DNA of 64,000 bases, from assembly GCF_014356525.2 (NCBI RefSeq), contig NC_052510.1:57342956-57406955 (forward strand). The letters are read 5' to 3'. Below are positions 34,328 through 45,285 of this stretch, piece by piece. The DNA comes from Nilaparvata lugens (lineage: Eukaryota > Arthropoda > Insecta > Hemiptera > Delphacidae). Position numbers and translations under genes: made by a program. Each line of letters opens with the position of its first letter. Positions within the stretch are counted from its first letter, which is position 1. Under the pieces are notes generated by a model. That model was not told the DNA's origin, made no database searches, and saw nothing but the letters and a program-made list of their open reading frames with translations.

Positions 34328-34909
34328 GTAGGATTGGAACGCTGTATGATAAGTGTGAGCTGGGAATTGTATTTATGGTGGCTTCCTCCAAATTTGGATC
34401 AACTCACTATTCACCAGTTGATTGGCACTCACCTATTATTCAAATTGATGTAGGAGTCAAGATTCAATGTAGAAAAAAATTAAATGGAGGTTGAAGGAAA
34501 GACACATCTTGCAATTATTATTTCGATATATTCTTAATATTATTCAAAGCAATCGACAAAAATTGAATGATACTCAAAATAGTAGAAACTGAACACAAAT
34601 CTATAGAGAAGATTCAAGAAAGATAAGAATCACATTTTATTTTGTTTCCTTCTCATTGTGCAATTGGTAGTGCTGACTTATCCCTTATCATACATTGCAA
34701 TAAAGATATTGATAGATATATCTATTCTATTCAATTATTCATTTTTATGACTTGATTATCAATTCATTATAAAAACTCGAATTTTTAAAGGTGCGTACAG
34801 ATCTTTTCCCTTATCATGCATTGCAATAAAGATAATCTATTCTATTCAATTATTCATTTTTATGATTTGATTATCAATTTATTATGAAAACTCGAATATT
34901 CTCAAGGTG
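34328..34909. other. Gene-free stretch
   Basis: First sequence outside the right inverted arm. 34680-34780 and 34800-34900 are near-identical direct copies of about 90 bp (TTATCATGCATTGCAATAAAG, then TTATTCATTTTTATGA), each followed by AAGGTGCGTACAGA. No ORF. Confidence 0.55.
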
Positions 34910-35100
34910 CGTACAGACTTACGCGCTGCGCGACACATAAACGGAACGCGAGCAGTACGCAAGACGATAGCAAGTCGCGCGATTCCGTTCGCGCGCAACG
35001 AACACGTGACAAGCTTTTGCTCTGATCTCGATCATCATACTTAACGACTCCTTGTTCGCGGAACGCGCGTTTGTGGCGCAGCGCAGGTACATTCAGGTTC
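34910..35100. mobile_element. Second diverged relative of the GTGCGTACAG family
   Basis: Begins AAGGTGCGTACAGACTTACG and ends near GCGCAGCGCAGGTAC. Interior is rich in CGCG and GGAACGCG repeats in both orientations. It lies just downstream of the minus-strand exon at 35105-35326 and may form part of that gene's 3' UTR. A short AAGGTGCGTACAGAT fragment also occurs at 34789. Confidence 0.5.
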
Positions 35101-35104
35101 AAGA

Positions 35105-35326
35105 TCAGTGTATCTGAAATTTCGTGCGATTCATTCTCTGCTTCCTAAGAATAGTTTTGGCATCAGGAAATACCTCCATGAAGACTCGCATACAATAACA
35201 GTTTGGATTATTTTTCTCTGACATACGAAACTCAAATTTATAAATACCATATGGAGCTATTGGTATCCGGGCTATTCTGAAATGAGATTGCGCTTTTACA
35301 TGGAAGTTAACCACCTCATACAATCC
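35105..35326 (-). CDS. Terminal exon of a DUF1091 / MD-2-related secreted protein gene
   Basis: Minus-strand exon preceded by a good 3' splice site (ATTTCACAG, AG at 35328-35327), opening in phase 0 with GLYEVVNFHVKAQSHF and running 73 codons to TGA at 35107-35105. It contains the pattern PIAPYGIYKFEF, then an N-C-Y-C-rich turn and VFMEVFPDA, which fits the last strands of the insect DUF1091 family (secreted MD-2-related proteins, function mostly unknown). It joins in phase to the exon at 37256-37420, completing the family's Cys-Pro-Gly-like border as AAIP/GLY. Upstream exons with a signal peptide should exist at higher coordinates but were not found. A GTGCGTACAG-type MITE lies just past the stop. 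Family assignment is from pattern recognition only. Confidence 0.6.
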   Translation of the reverse strand, partial: GLYEVVNFHVKAQSHFRIARIPIAPYGIYKFEFRMSEKNNPNCYCMRVFMEVFPDAKTILRKQRMNRTKFQIH

Positions 35327-35417
35327 CTGTGAAATAAAAAAATAATATTACTGGAACAAATAATGTGATACCAAATTTAAAAATCTATTTTATGAAGATA
35401 ATTAAGGACTGAATTTT

Positions 35418-35690
35418 GTGAAGTGAACAACTACAATACCTAGCCTACTCCGGACTATGTGTAACCTTATCTAAAATCGGGAAGGAATAGCACAAGGTTA
35501 CTCTATTTTTTCTCTTACTGTCATTTTGAAGTGTTACTTCTCATTGAAGATTTTTTGAAGTGAACAACTACAAGACAACCTATTTCGGACTATCGGACTA
35601 TGTGTAACTTTATCTAAATTCGGGAAGGAAAAGCACAAGATTACTCTATTTTTTCTCTTCCTATCATTTTGAAGAGTTACTTCTTATTGT
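35418..35690 (+). repeat. Direct duplication of a LINE-like 3' end
   Basis: 35418-35545 and 35555-35690 are diverged copies (GGACTATGTGTAAC, GGGAAGGAA(T/A)AGCACAAG, TATTTTTTCTCTT). The same family, in reverse, lies at 43710-43955, 51210-51660, 55312-55450 and 63838-64000, where it starts at a TTTATTGATTCATACA edge. Confidence 0.65.
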
Positions 35691-35904
35691 ATGAAGTAAA
35701 GAATGAATAAATCAATGAAGAATATTTGTAGGATAGTTTCAAGAAATATACATTCATGTGTACAAACACTTGTTCTGTGTTTTAATCCGATTCAGATCTG
35801 GCATTGCAGTGACATTCAAATATTTTTTTTAAAGAAAATAAGAATTTCCGATTACAGATGAAAATAAATTAGATGTTGCATTTGTTCAAAATTATGAATG
35901 AATA

Positions 35905-36315
35905 ATTACTATTGAACGAAAATCCCAATTAAATGCTGTAAATCACCTTGAAGACTTCTGCTACTGCAAATATTTCTATTCTGTATTATTTAACAAGTTG
36001 GTTCTACTCTTTGTTTCTAGAAGTTATCTACTTTTCCAAATATCTATTATCTGTTCTCAATAAGATAAATTCTCATCTGTTTTCATTATAATGTAGTGTT
36101 AGTATGCAATGAGTCTTGCAATACCTGGCAATACATTGTCATTTTTGTGATAAAGAATCAATAAAGAATGAGGAATCAATATTGACAACAGGGTAAAGTA
36201 TAGTAGCGCTCATCGAATTTCCATCTAGCTGTTCACCCTGTTGTCAATATTTGCAGTAGCAGAATTCTTCGGGGTGATTTATCACAGCATTTAATTGGGA
36301 TTTTCGTTTAATAAT
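35905..36315. mobile_element. Palindromic element (AACGAAAATCCCAATTAAAT type), copy 1
   Basis: Left arm AACGAAAATCCCAATTAAAT...AAGACTTCTGCTACTGC near 35917-35970 and right arm from AGTAGCGCTCATCGA to GGGATTTTCGTTTA (36207-36310) are inverted copies, with extra sequence between. Collinear with 50519-51030. Confidence 0.65.
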
Positions 36316-36599
36316 GAATTTAGAATAATTGATTAGACATAAATCATTCGAAACTGCTTCATGATAATGAACACATCCTCATGCCGTTGATTGAAGATTC
36401 CTCACTTCAAGGAGAAGACAGAACATGAAAAAAATGTATTCTACACATTTTGGATTTGTGGGAGTTCTGGTAGATAATTTATGTTATATCAACAACTGGT
36501 TGATGAGCAATGGAAGATAGAACATAAAAAACATTATTTTAAACAACTCATATTTTCAACTGAACACCTAATGACTTACTAAACACTTGCTAATTACTA

Positions 36600-37015
36600 A
36601 TCCTATAAATCATTAAATCAGATACAAAGCCCATAAATCATTCATATTTTTTTCTTTTTACACGATACATATTTCCTTTTTTTAAAAATCACACTTTTTT
36701 ATCTTGTTGTTGCTGTGCTGTCTAGTTTACGTCTTTTATCCTGCACCAACTCCACTGCGAACATTGTTATACTTATATTTCAATAGTATACTTACATTCA
36801 ACTGTATTTCATTCTATTTTTTCATTCTTGTTATATTTCACTTTCTAGTTATTAAAGTTAATTTATTTATTAATTAAGCTCACGAACGGACTCATGTCTT
36901 GTGAGCTTAACATTCTCTTGTACTTTGATTTTTTGTATTTATACATTGAACATGTCAATTTGATTATTTTTGTAATATTGTACAAGGAATGAATAAATTT
37001 GAATTTGAATTGAAA
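36600..37015 (+). repeat. Possible LINE 3' end
   Basis: AT-rich sequence ending GGAATGAATAAATTTGAATT followed by TGAATTG, a polyadenylation-like signal with a short TTTGAA tandem tail on the plus strand. It lies in the intron of the minus-strand gene. No coding remnant was seen. Confidence 0.4.
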
Positions 37016-37255
37016 AAAATTATAATCATCCGCACACAAAAAACAAACAAACAAAACCCAATCTAGAACATTGTACGCCATAGTGGAGTAGCTCAATTTC
37101 CATACAGAAAAAACTAAACAAGTAGAGGACACATTATAAGAAATCTCTGAAACTAATCATTGTATGTAATTGTAAACAATTAAATATTTTCTGTATTCGA
37201 TGTAGTAATTTTAGTTTTTTTGGGAAATAATCATTTATTCATAATATGAACGTAC

Positions 37256-37420
37256 CGGAATCGCTGCTAGACAAGCATTTTCTGGGTTGTAGCCTGTATA
37301 CTCTGCCAGGTCATTGACAAAAGTCTTGATCCATTCAAGCCACTTACACGCTGGTCGAGTGATGTCTCCTAAACTGTTGTAATGGCCACTTGCTCCTTTG
37401 GTTGATGCTACTATCCGTAC
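37256..37420 (-). CDS. Internal exon of the DUF1091 / MD-2-related gene
   Basis: 165 bp, 55 codons, bounded by an acceptor (TTTCTTTATAAG, AG at 37422-37421) and a donor GTACGT starting at 37255, both in phase 0. It encodes VRIVASTKGASGHYNSL, then DITRPACKWLEWIKTF and YNPENACLAAIP. The spacing of the two Cys around a helical segment, with the second Cys before the exon border, matches DUF1091 proteins (D-x-C-K-F/W-L...N-x-x-C-P). The intron to the next exon is about 1.9 kb and carries repeat copies (35.4-36.3 kb). The frame extends past both splice sites, so exon limits rest on the splice motifs and phase agreement. Confidence 0.6.
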
Positions 37421-37639
37421 CTTATAAAGAAATGTTAAACTATAAACTATCATAATATCATACAACAATTTACTTGATTATAATTATTCATTGTGTATTG
37501 TGAGAAATCTTTTATTCTATGGAAGTAATTTATTGAACTATAGTAGAAAATAGAAGGTCAGGCCAGCAATATCAAAGGTAGTCGCGTGTAATCCTATACT
37601 TTTAAACAAGCAACTTCTGTTTATATGTTCAGATGTTTA

Positions 37640-38965
37640 TATGTTTGTATTTACCGGATCTCGAAAACGGCTCTAACGATTCTCACGAAATTCAGAGCAT
37701 AGTAGGTTTATAATAGAAAGATTTGATTGCACTAGGTATCATTCCTGGGAAAATTCGCTGAAGGACATTAAAAGGATAATTATGATCATCCTTGGAAAAA
37801 CAGCTGATAATAATTATTTCGTCGTCTGTTGGTGATGGAAGTGAGTGAGCGAGTTCATGTGTGTGGGACTGTGTCAAAATTATGACTCAGCAGTTGAACT
37901 TTTGTAATCATTCAATCAGGTACTTAGTGCCGGTTGCAAAAAGCCGGGTTATTTTCATTCCTGATTAATTCCAGTAGATCCATCTTTTCGAAATGGTCAT
38001 CTCTGATTTGGTTCACGTCAAGTTAATCAGAATAAAAATCTAACCGGCTTTTGTGCAACTGGGCCGTTAGGGAAATTTTTCCATTCCACTGGGAATTAAT
38101 CTCAATTTACTGTGATTAGATAGAACATCTCTGTATGATTGTTATGAATGTTATTATAATATTTCTTCTTTCGTTATAATTTTTTTATGCTTTTGTACTT
38201 CAGAGCGAAGCTCGGTCCCCGATATTCAATTGATAAGTTTGAGGAGTTAATATGATAGATAAAAATAACAGCCCACAGAGCAGTCTGTGACACACGTCAG
38301 ATGAATTAATACCTGACATTATTTTGATTGAAAAGCATCAATTTTGAAATACAAAATGCTCAATCGAAGCACATTTTCAACCTTCAAAAAATTGTAACTA
38401 CTCCACATGAACATGTACTACAATAAACTTCATATCAAGCCTGAATTTGTTTTACAAAATACTACTGTGATATTTGTAACAAGAAGATGAGGTAGACCGC
38501 CCGAACTGTGGAACAAACAGGTGTATACGTGTATGAGGAATTTTATCGATGGGAACTGGAATAATCGAAATAAATAACAGATGAGATGCGAGAAACGCCT
38601 AGAGCTGTAGACTAAACTTGCTCACATTATAATTAATATCGGGGCACCGAACTTCGCTCGTTATTTTTATTTTTTGATAAACAGAACACAATTCTCTAGA
38701 ATGATCCTGTTTATATTCCACAGCTGGCTATACGTAATCTTATGAATTTCGGGGATGCGATATTTTGATTTTTCACATACTCACTTTTTTACTATCCACA
38801 GCTGTTTCAGCCAAGGATAAATTATCCTTTTAATGTCGGTCAGCGAGTTTTCTCAAGGATGAGACCTAGTGCAATCGGTCTTTATATCATAGACCTACCA
38901 TGTTTCAAATTTTGTGATAATCGTTAGAGCCGTTTTCGAGATCCGTTAAACATGAATAACCAGAT
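37640..38965. mobile_element. Inverted repeat pair enclosing two other foldback elements
   Basis: 37660-37830 and 38790-38965 are inverted copies (GATCTCGAAAACGGCTCTAACG versus its complement, CTTGGAAAAACAGCTG versus CAGCTGTTTCAGCCAAG). Inside lie a GTTGCA..AGCCGG-type MITE (37922-38070) and a foldback with GCGAAGCTCGG/CCGAACTTCGC ends (38200-38665). The outer family recurs in direct orientation at 39671-40240. Confidence 0.65.
38200..38665. mobile_element. Foldback with GAGCGAAGCTCGGTCCCCGATATT-like ends
   Basis: Left end AGCGAAGCTCGGTCCCCGAT and right end ATCGGGGCACCGAACTTCGC are inverted. The roughly 420-bp interior has no ORF over 60 codons. Autonomous partner not identified. Confidence 0.6.
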
Positions 38966-39026
38966 ATAAAAATAGCCAGACATAAAAATAACAAGTTATA
39001 AAAATAACCAGATATATCATTTGTTT

Positions 39027-39607
39027 CACTTTTGTGTAGTTGAGAAGTTGATATTGTGGTAATTATCAATATTGAATGAAAAAGACTAGGAAATTGTCAA
39101 AAATCACTGATTTATTGATAATTAGAAAGACCGGTTTCGGTTATTACACCATTGTCAATCTCTGATAAACTAAAACAAAAAATACAAGAGCAGCAGAATT
39201 ATACTAGGCGAGTACTGCTAATGTAGAGGTCATTCAAACTATTGACTAATGTAATAGTACATTAGTCAATAGTTTTTCCATTTACATATTTGTTTTATTA
39301 TCTTTCACACTTGTTTTCTTGGTTCTTATTTTGTACTGAAAGTAAATTTTATTATCATGGCGATTCTGTTGCTTAAGCCGCCATTTTGTCACACCGTTGA
39401 GTGGGAGGAGACTGTCTAGCTAGGCCAATGGCAGGGGTTCATGCCCTCGACCAATAGCAGTACTCGCCTACTAGTATAAATTCTGCTGCTCTTGTATTTT
39501 GTTTCAGTTTATCAGAGATTGACAATGGTGTAATAACTGAAACCGGTCTTTCTAATTATCAATAAATCAGTGCTTTTTTTGACAATTTCTTGGTCTTTTT
39601 CATTCAA
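39027..39607. mobile_element. Foldback element with GACCGGTTTCGGTTATTACACC ends, copy 1
   Basis: Inverted arms 39027-39220 and 39447-39607 share AGAAAGACCGGTTTCGGTTA, ACACCATTGTCAATCTC and AGAGCAGCAGAATT. The centre includes a perfect 16-bp-arm palindrome (39238-39273: ACTATTGACTAATGTA, ATAG, complement). The same terminal module recurs at 46982-47420, 53240-53395 and 54945-55230. It resembles Penelope-type terminal repeats, but that is an inference. Confidence 0.7.
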
Positions 39608-39670
39608 GATATATGAATACAGAAATTACTCGCTTAATATGATAGGATGATGTGATATAGAAGTACAGGA

Positions 39671-40240
39671 AATTCCAAAACGATGGGAATAACTCTATGG
39701 GAAATAACACTAAGGGTAGAGAGAGAATAATTTATTATCCCTGAGTTGCACCAAAATGAAGTATCCGATAACTAACTTCATTTCCGTTACTAAGTGCTTA
39801 TCTAGAAAAATTATTATAAAAATAATACATTTTTAGAAAATCTTACAGTGGTTGTATCTTTCGTTGTATCGAATCTTTATATCATAGACCTACCATGTTT
39901 CAAATTTTGTGAAAATCGTTAGAGCCGTTTTCGAGATCCGAAATTCCAAAACGATGGGAATAACACTAAGGGTAGAGAGAGAATAATATTATCCCTGAGT
40001 TGCACGAAAATGAAGTATCCGATAACTTACTTCATTCCCGTTACTAAGTGCTTATCTAGAAAAATTATTATAAAAATAATATTTTTTTGGAAAATCTTAC
40101 AGTGGTTGTATCTTTCATTCTATCGAATCTTTATATCATAGACCTACCATGTTTCAAATCTTGTGAAAATCGTTAGAGCCGTTTTTGAGATCCGAAATTC
40201 CAAAACGATGGGAATAACTCTATGGGAAATAACACTAAAT
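39671..40240. repeat. Tandem duplication of a 254-271 bp unit
   Basis: Unit starts (AATTCCAAAACGATGGGAAT) lie at 39671, 39942 and 40196, the last truncated. Each full unit runs through GATAACT(A/T)ACTTCATT to ATAGACCTACCATGTTTC and CGTTAGAGCCGTTTT. Related in part to the inverted pair at 37640-38965. Confidence 0.85.
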
Positions 40241-40462
40241 CTAGCGCCGCAGTGCAGGATGGTTTCTTACAGCTTGGCGTTGTTGTCATTCGAGATGGGT
40301 GTCTGGCTTGGAAGTGTTTCGGCCGCATTGCAGGATGACTGTTAACGGTTGCCGGAAGATCAACAGCTGGATTTTTTTTCGTTATTTTTCGTGATAGAGG
40401 AAATTCTGATTGCAGATTCGTTCTCAGCGACCCCAAGTTTAGCCTGAAGGCTCAGAATGTCA

Positions 40463-40562
40463 NNNNNNNNNNNNNNNNNNNNNNNNNNNNNNNNNNNNNN
40501 NNNNNNNNNNNNNNNNNNNNNNNNNNNNNNNNNNNNNNNNNNNNNNNNNNNNNNNNNNNNNN
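40463..40562. other. Assembly gap, 100 N
   Basis: Second 100-N placeholder. Left flank 40240-40462 is GC-richer and unassigned; right flank from 40563 was not recognised either. Confidence 0.99.
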
Positions 40563-41570
40563 TTTATCTATCATCTCTAAAAGTTTACGCTAATAGAGTC
40601 ATGGGTCATTTCAAAGTTAAATTTAGAAGTTTTTCAACAGATCTCGTTTTTGAAATTCAAGAGAATCTCAGCTCCACTTCAACAGCGAACACTTTCGGGA
40701 CGAATAAAATTTCAAGCTTTCGCCAGGAAGGCGAATTGCAAAATATGTGTATAAAGAGTTCAACAACTTTTGGAAACTTTGTTGGGAATGTTTGATGGAG
40801 ATTTGATACCCACCTCTCGGGTTTGGGATTCTTCAGCGTTGAATTCGGAGATAGGAGAGATTTTTGTTTAAAAGTTGAGAAAATTTATCGCATTTCTTTA
40901 TCGCGTTTTCTCACAACGTTTTTACCTATCTGTCATGGCCTTTCTATCTTGCTCCATAACTCTATAATTCAGCCTTTCTCTCCCAATATTATTTATTTGC
41001 TATCTTACTTTCTTCAAGAGCCCATTTTCTGGACAGTGATAGATTGCCAACTAGATTTTAGATGGAATCTGTAATTTATATCTAGTTGACCTGGAATCGT
41101 TCATTTTTGTTTCAACACTTCAAATGAGATTCTCCATGTACAGTAAATAGACTACTATAATATTCCAATATTCCCATAACAAATTTGTTGAGATGTATTG
41201 TTCTATAAAGGGAAATTTTATAATTACGCAAAACCTTCATATAGAAAAAAGCATTGTTTTTAACATGATCATTGTCCAGTTAGGTGGTCGTATTACACAT
41301 TGTTCCTCTTTCACAATAATTTTACCTTTCTTAGATATTCGATTTGGAAACAATAGTTAATTCTATTAATTTATTGATTTTCCGAGATGCTATCATAGAA
41401 AAAGGACACTGCAATACAAACGTCTGCTGGTGGCATGCTGTTGTAGTATTGATTCTAATACACTTCAATATTAATTTGAGAATCTATCGTTGATTATATA
41501 CAGGAATATACAGGATATACAGGAATGAGTAACTATGAGCACTGCAGTGATAATAATATATAGCTCCGGT
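40563..41570. other. Gene-free stretch after the gap
   Basis: Two short plus-strand frames (to about 40795 and 40823-41074) were examined. The second is rich in Phe/Ile/Leu but has no recognisable motif, start context or splice borders. Confidence 0.4.
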
Positions 41571-41573
41571 TGC

Positions 41574-41809
41574 ACAAAAGCCAGTTAAATTTTAACCATG
41601 ATTACACGATAACCAATCAGAGAAGGCCTTCTTGATTAAAACTAAAAATTATCAACTCTGGCCCGGTTGCACAACAGCCGGTTAAATTTCAACCGTGATT
41701 AATTCCACGAGAAGCAACCAGAGGAGGCGTTATTGATAAGACGGCTTCTCTGATTGGTTCTCGTGGAATTAATCACGATTAAAATTTAACACCTTTTGTG
41801 CAACCGGCA
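41574..41809. mobile_element. Intact GTTGCACAA-type palindromic MITE with an adjacent half copy
   Basis: 41661-41809 is a complete copy: GCCCGGTTGCACAACAGCCG at the left, inverted CTTTTGTGCAACCGG at the right, and GGCGTTATTGATAAGACGGC at the turn. 41574-41633 is a left-half copy in the same orientation just upstream. Other copies: 13793-14299, 37922-38070, 49499-49649. Confidence 0.8.
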
Positions 41810-42148
41810 CATAGACTTTGGAATATCACTTCTAGTTTATGAGTTTTTGAGCATACTTGCTTCACTCAATCTCTCAAATATTATGTCTGGAATATAGATT
41901 GATTAAATTATCTAGTAATATCTTGTTAAAGTATATTATTCAAATACGTATCTAGTTTACTTTAATCAAGTAGAACTAGAACCAATGTCGGAGAAACAAT
42001 CAAGAACTCAACTTCATCTCACCTGTCGATAGAATTGCATCTCTTGATTTTATTTATTCTGATTTCGTATATTTTGTTCTTTAGACATTAATATTGAAAT
42101 ATACACTTGAAATGTTTGCTGTGAGGTCTAGATTTTTAAATACTTTAA

Positions 42149-42625
42149 GGGCCGGTTTCCGAGCTCGGGATTTAGCTTAGTTCTAGACTTTAACCAGCTG
42201 GAGTCAGAAAATTGGCTTTCCGAAACGGGGCGTAGTTGCAGTTTTTTTAACAATCTTTATCCTCTCATTTCTATAATTGGAAACGTTTTACCTTGACAAA
42301 ATTAAACATGCCTGAATAAATCAAAATAGCTGGAGCTTTACACTATTTTCTCTTTATTACTTTCCTTGCCCTATTACCATAGGTAAGGAAAATATTGCTT
42401 TCCGAAAAAAATTAAGGTACCCCAATTTCTAAATTTCTATACGTTCCAAGGTCCCCTGAGTCCAAAAAAGTGTTTTTTTCTGTGTTCAATTTACTAGTTT
42501 TTCAAAATTTGATTAAGGTACTATGACTATTACTACGACTACGTTCCGTTTCGGAAAGCCGATCTTCTGACTCCAGCTGTTTAAAGTTTAGAACTTGGCT
42601 AAATCCCGAGCTCGGAAACCAGCCC
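42149..42625. mobile_element. Harbinger-like MITE (GGGCCGGTTTCCGAG) interrupted by another repeat
   Basis: Ends GGGCCGGTTTCCGAGCTCGG and CCGAGCTCGGAAACCAGCCC with TAA on both sides (42146-42148 and 42626-42628). Inner inverted blocks (CTGGAGTCAGAA/TTCTGACTCCAG, GGCTTTCCGAAACGG) show the original palindrome. Its centre is split by the tail of the microsatellite-bearing family (42357-42483). Confidence 0.82.
42357..42483 (-). repeat. Tail-only copy of the microsatellite-bearing element, nested in a MITE
   Basis: Reverse copy of 17730-17852: TTTCCTTGCCCTATTACC, CATAGGTAAGGAAA hairpin, then AATTAAGGTACCCCAATTTC and AAGGTCCCCTGAGTCC. It stops where the dinucleotide tract begins in the full element, so only the hairpin-bearing end was inserted. 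Confidence 0.8.
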
Positions 42626-42629
42626 TAAG

Positions 42630-43709
42630 TCGCGAAGAAACTGCAAAACTGATAGCTACAAAATAAAAGCTTATACAATAGTACAATATTTGTCAAAGTT
42701 CAAAGAACTTTCATGGTCTATATTATTTTGTCAATGAATATACATCAACATTCATACAGAGAAATATTTTTTCGTCAATCTCTCTCTCTCTCTCTCGACC
42801 TTCATGGAAGAAAAATAATTCTGAATGCAAACATAGCCCAGCCACCACTGCAGCAGACGTGTGGTCCAACTGTTTTGTAGTAGATCTGTCAAATTTTTAA
42901 GCCGGCTTTTGCCGGGTTCCCATGGTTTTAGCCACACCACACGTGTTCAACATCGGTTTTCCGTCTGTGAAAACTTACGAAGGTCGACCCATAAATTACG
43001 CCTCGGAAAACCCTCCGTTTTCCTCCTTTGTGTGCCCATTTCCTCTCTCTCTCCAAGCTTTTCCGATCGGCAATAAATTAATAAACTTAGTTCGCAGCGG
43101 AATTTGCACGTGTGTAGTCACTACCACCTAAATTCACAAAAAAATCTAGGTGGCAGTGGTGTAGTTGGCCTAGTCCAGTATTCAAAATCTACGCATGCGC
43201 AGTTATATAAATCACTGGTGATATTCATAGACGTTGCACCGCTTTTCCAGCGTTCATTTTTCATTCGATCCATTCATTTTTCGAAAGGAAAGCGTCGCGA
43301 CAAAATGAATAGAGAGAGATAGATTCGTTAATGCTCCAATAACTTTTGCAATCGCTGGTTTTGTCACCGCACACTTTATGTGGGTGAAGTTGATGATGAT
43401 AATTTCCTCCCGTTTCCAACAGATAACTGAATCACATCTCGTAGACATTGAATGGATGAAAATGTTCACCAAAATGGAAAATTGGAGCTTGTTCTTACTC
43501 TTGTTTTCTATCACTTGATCTATTCTCTCTCTCTATTGTTTCACACTGAATACAACTGAGAGATTCTGTTTAAGATTATTTGTCTCTGATACAAAAATGT
43601 GTAGATTTAACACATACAATACTAAAACATGCACAATACAACACTATAAAACAACATCTTTCTCTTTACTGGGGATTGATAATGTATACTAACAATTGAA
43701 ACTTTCCAT
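42630..43709. other. Gene-free stretch
   Basis: A (CT)n run lies at about 42780-42797. Overlapping short frames on both strands between 42752 and 43514 were not recognised. 42840-43330 is GC-richer and could hide short exons, but no phase-compatible splice pair was found. Confidence 0.4.
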
Positions 43710-43955
43710 TTCATTCTTTATTGATTCATACAACAAGTAGATCATCGAAACTGATAGTGTTTTTGGGTTTGGATTTTTAGACATTCCACATTGTTGAGTG
43801 TTGCTCTCATTCCATCATACAAAAATTAGCTCCTTTATTTCCATGTTGATACTTTCAGGGAGAGAAAAAAGGTGACCTTGTGCTATCCCCCTCCTAAATT
43901 TAGATTACACATAGTCCGAATTAGGTCAAGTCTTGTAGTTATTCACATCAAAAAT
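43710..43955 (-). repeat. LINE-like 3' end (TTTATTGATTCATACA family)
   Basis: Plus strand starts at TTTATTGATTCATACAAC and ends at CACATAGTCCGAATTAGG. On the minus strand the element would end with an AATAAAG signal. Same family as 51210-51660, 55312-55450, 63838-64000 and, inverted, 35418-35690. Confidence 0.6.
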
Positions 43956-44300
43956 GTTTAGTTCTTAATCATTTCAGATAGTAGATTTTGACAAACTAGT
44001 ATAGTATTTGAAATTGTTTTGAGTGATTTTGCAGATTTCAAGTAGTTTTTATTCGATAAGACTCTCATTATTTTTATTATTCTATGCTATTATCAGAGAG
44101 GATATAATTGTAGTTTAGAGAGGATATAATTTGTAGTTCCTCTTTTATGGCCATTAAACACGGATCTGAAAAATATCTATACAGTTCAGGATTAAACTCT
44201 TTTTATTTCTAGTTGAAGTTTAATATTGTTCTGCTCTACTATATACACCGATAGTTTTTTCTGAATTCCGGAATTAAATTCCCATCATTTGTATCTTTTT

Positions 44301-44915
44301 GAGGCCTTAATTCAATGGAATCAAAAAACAAGATTGATCTGACAAAGTTGAAACTGATAAATCCTTGTCAATTTAAGAGTAAAGTTTGAACATTAGGTTC
44401 TTAATTCCAGCCAATAATTAATTGGTTCATGATTAGAATATAAAGCTCATTATTAGAATAATAAGGTTCATTCTAAGGTTTATAGCTATGGTGAATGTGA
44501 TATTTTCGAGCTCAAAATTTAAGTGTTTTTATTCTTTATTTTGTGAATTTATAGCTTGTTTCATGTTTTTAAGAAACTTTTATTATTAATCCATCCAAAT
44601 TTAAAATTGTTTGTTTTATTCTAATTTATATTTTAGATTGTGATTTGGTGTAGAAATTTGAATGGACATAACCTATAATATTTGGACAATTTAAAACTAA
44701 ATTAGGAAATTGAAGAAGTTTTAGGCAATAGCCTGTTTTTTCTTTTCCGATTCTTGTATTTTTTTGCTAACCTTATAAATAAATAAATAAATTAATTAAT
44801 TAATAAAGAACCTAATATACAAACTTTACTCTTAAAATTGACAAGGATTTATCAGTTTCAACTTTGTCACATCAATCTTGTTTTTTTTGATTCCATTGAA
44901 TTAAGGCCTCAAATA
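44301..44915. mobile_element. Inverted repeat of about 105-bp arms
   Basis: 44301-44403 and 44805-44915 are inverted copies (GAGGCCTTAATTCAATGGAA; GAAACTGATAAATCCTTGTC; GAACATTAGGTTCTT). The 400-bp spacer includes a LINE-like end with GAAGAAGTTTTAGGCA and AATAAATAAATAA. No ORF. Confidence 0.75.
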
Positions 44916-45117
44916 CTAATGCTTTGCTTATTGTACATCAAATACTAACTCACATTCTATGTATAACTGTAATCTATTATTTTATACACTTGATTTAAAT
45001 ACAAATTCATCCATTTTGCCATAAAATAATACACATTGATAAAATAATATTCTAACTTACAAAACGGCATTACCGGAAAAGAACAACTTGTGCGCCGGCA
45101 GTGAGTTCGAACTATTA

Positions 45118-45282
45118 AGGTGCGTACAGATATACGCGCCGCGAACATGAGCAATTCACTTTTAATCAGCTGACTATATCTGTATTTTTACAAAAACGGT
45201 AAGATACTGATATAAAAAGCTTGGCATCAGCTGATTAAAAGTGAATTGCTCATGTTCGCGGCGCGTAAATCTGTACGCACCT
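45118..45282. mobile_element. AGGTGCGTACAG-type palindromic MITE, copy 2
   Basis: 165 bp, same ends and inner palindrome as 25530-25696, flanked by TTA at 45115-45117 and 45283-45285. Confidence 0.85.
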
Positions 45283-45285
45283 TTA

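Noticed and set aside
40457..40795. 112-codon frame spanning the second gap
   Set aside because: Part of the frame is N; the remainder has no recognised domain.
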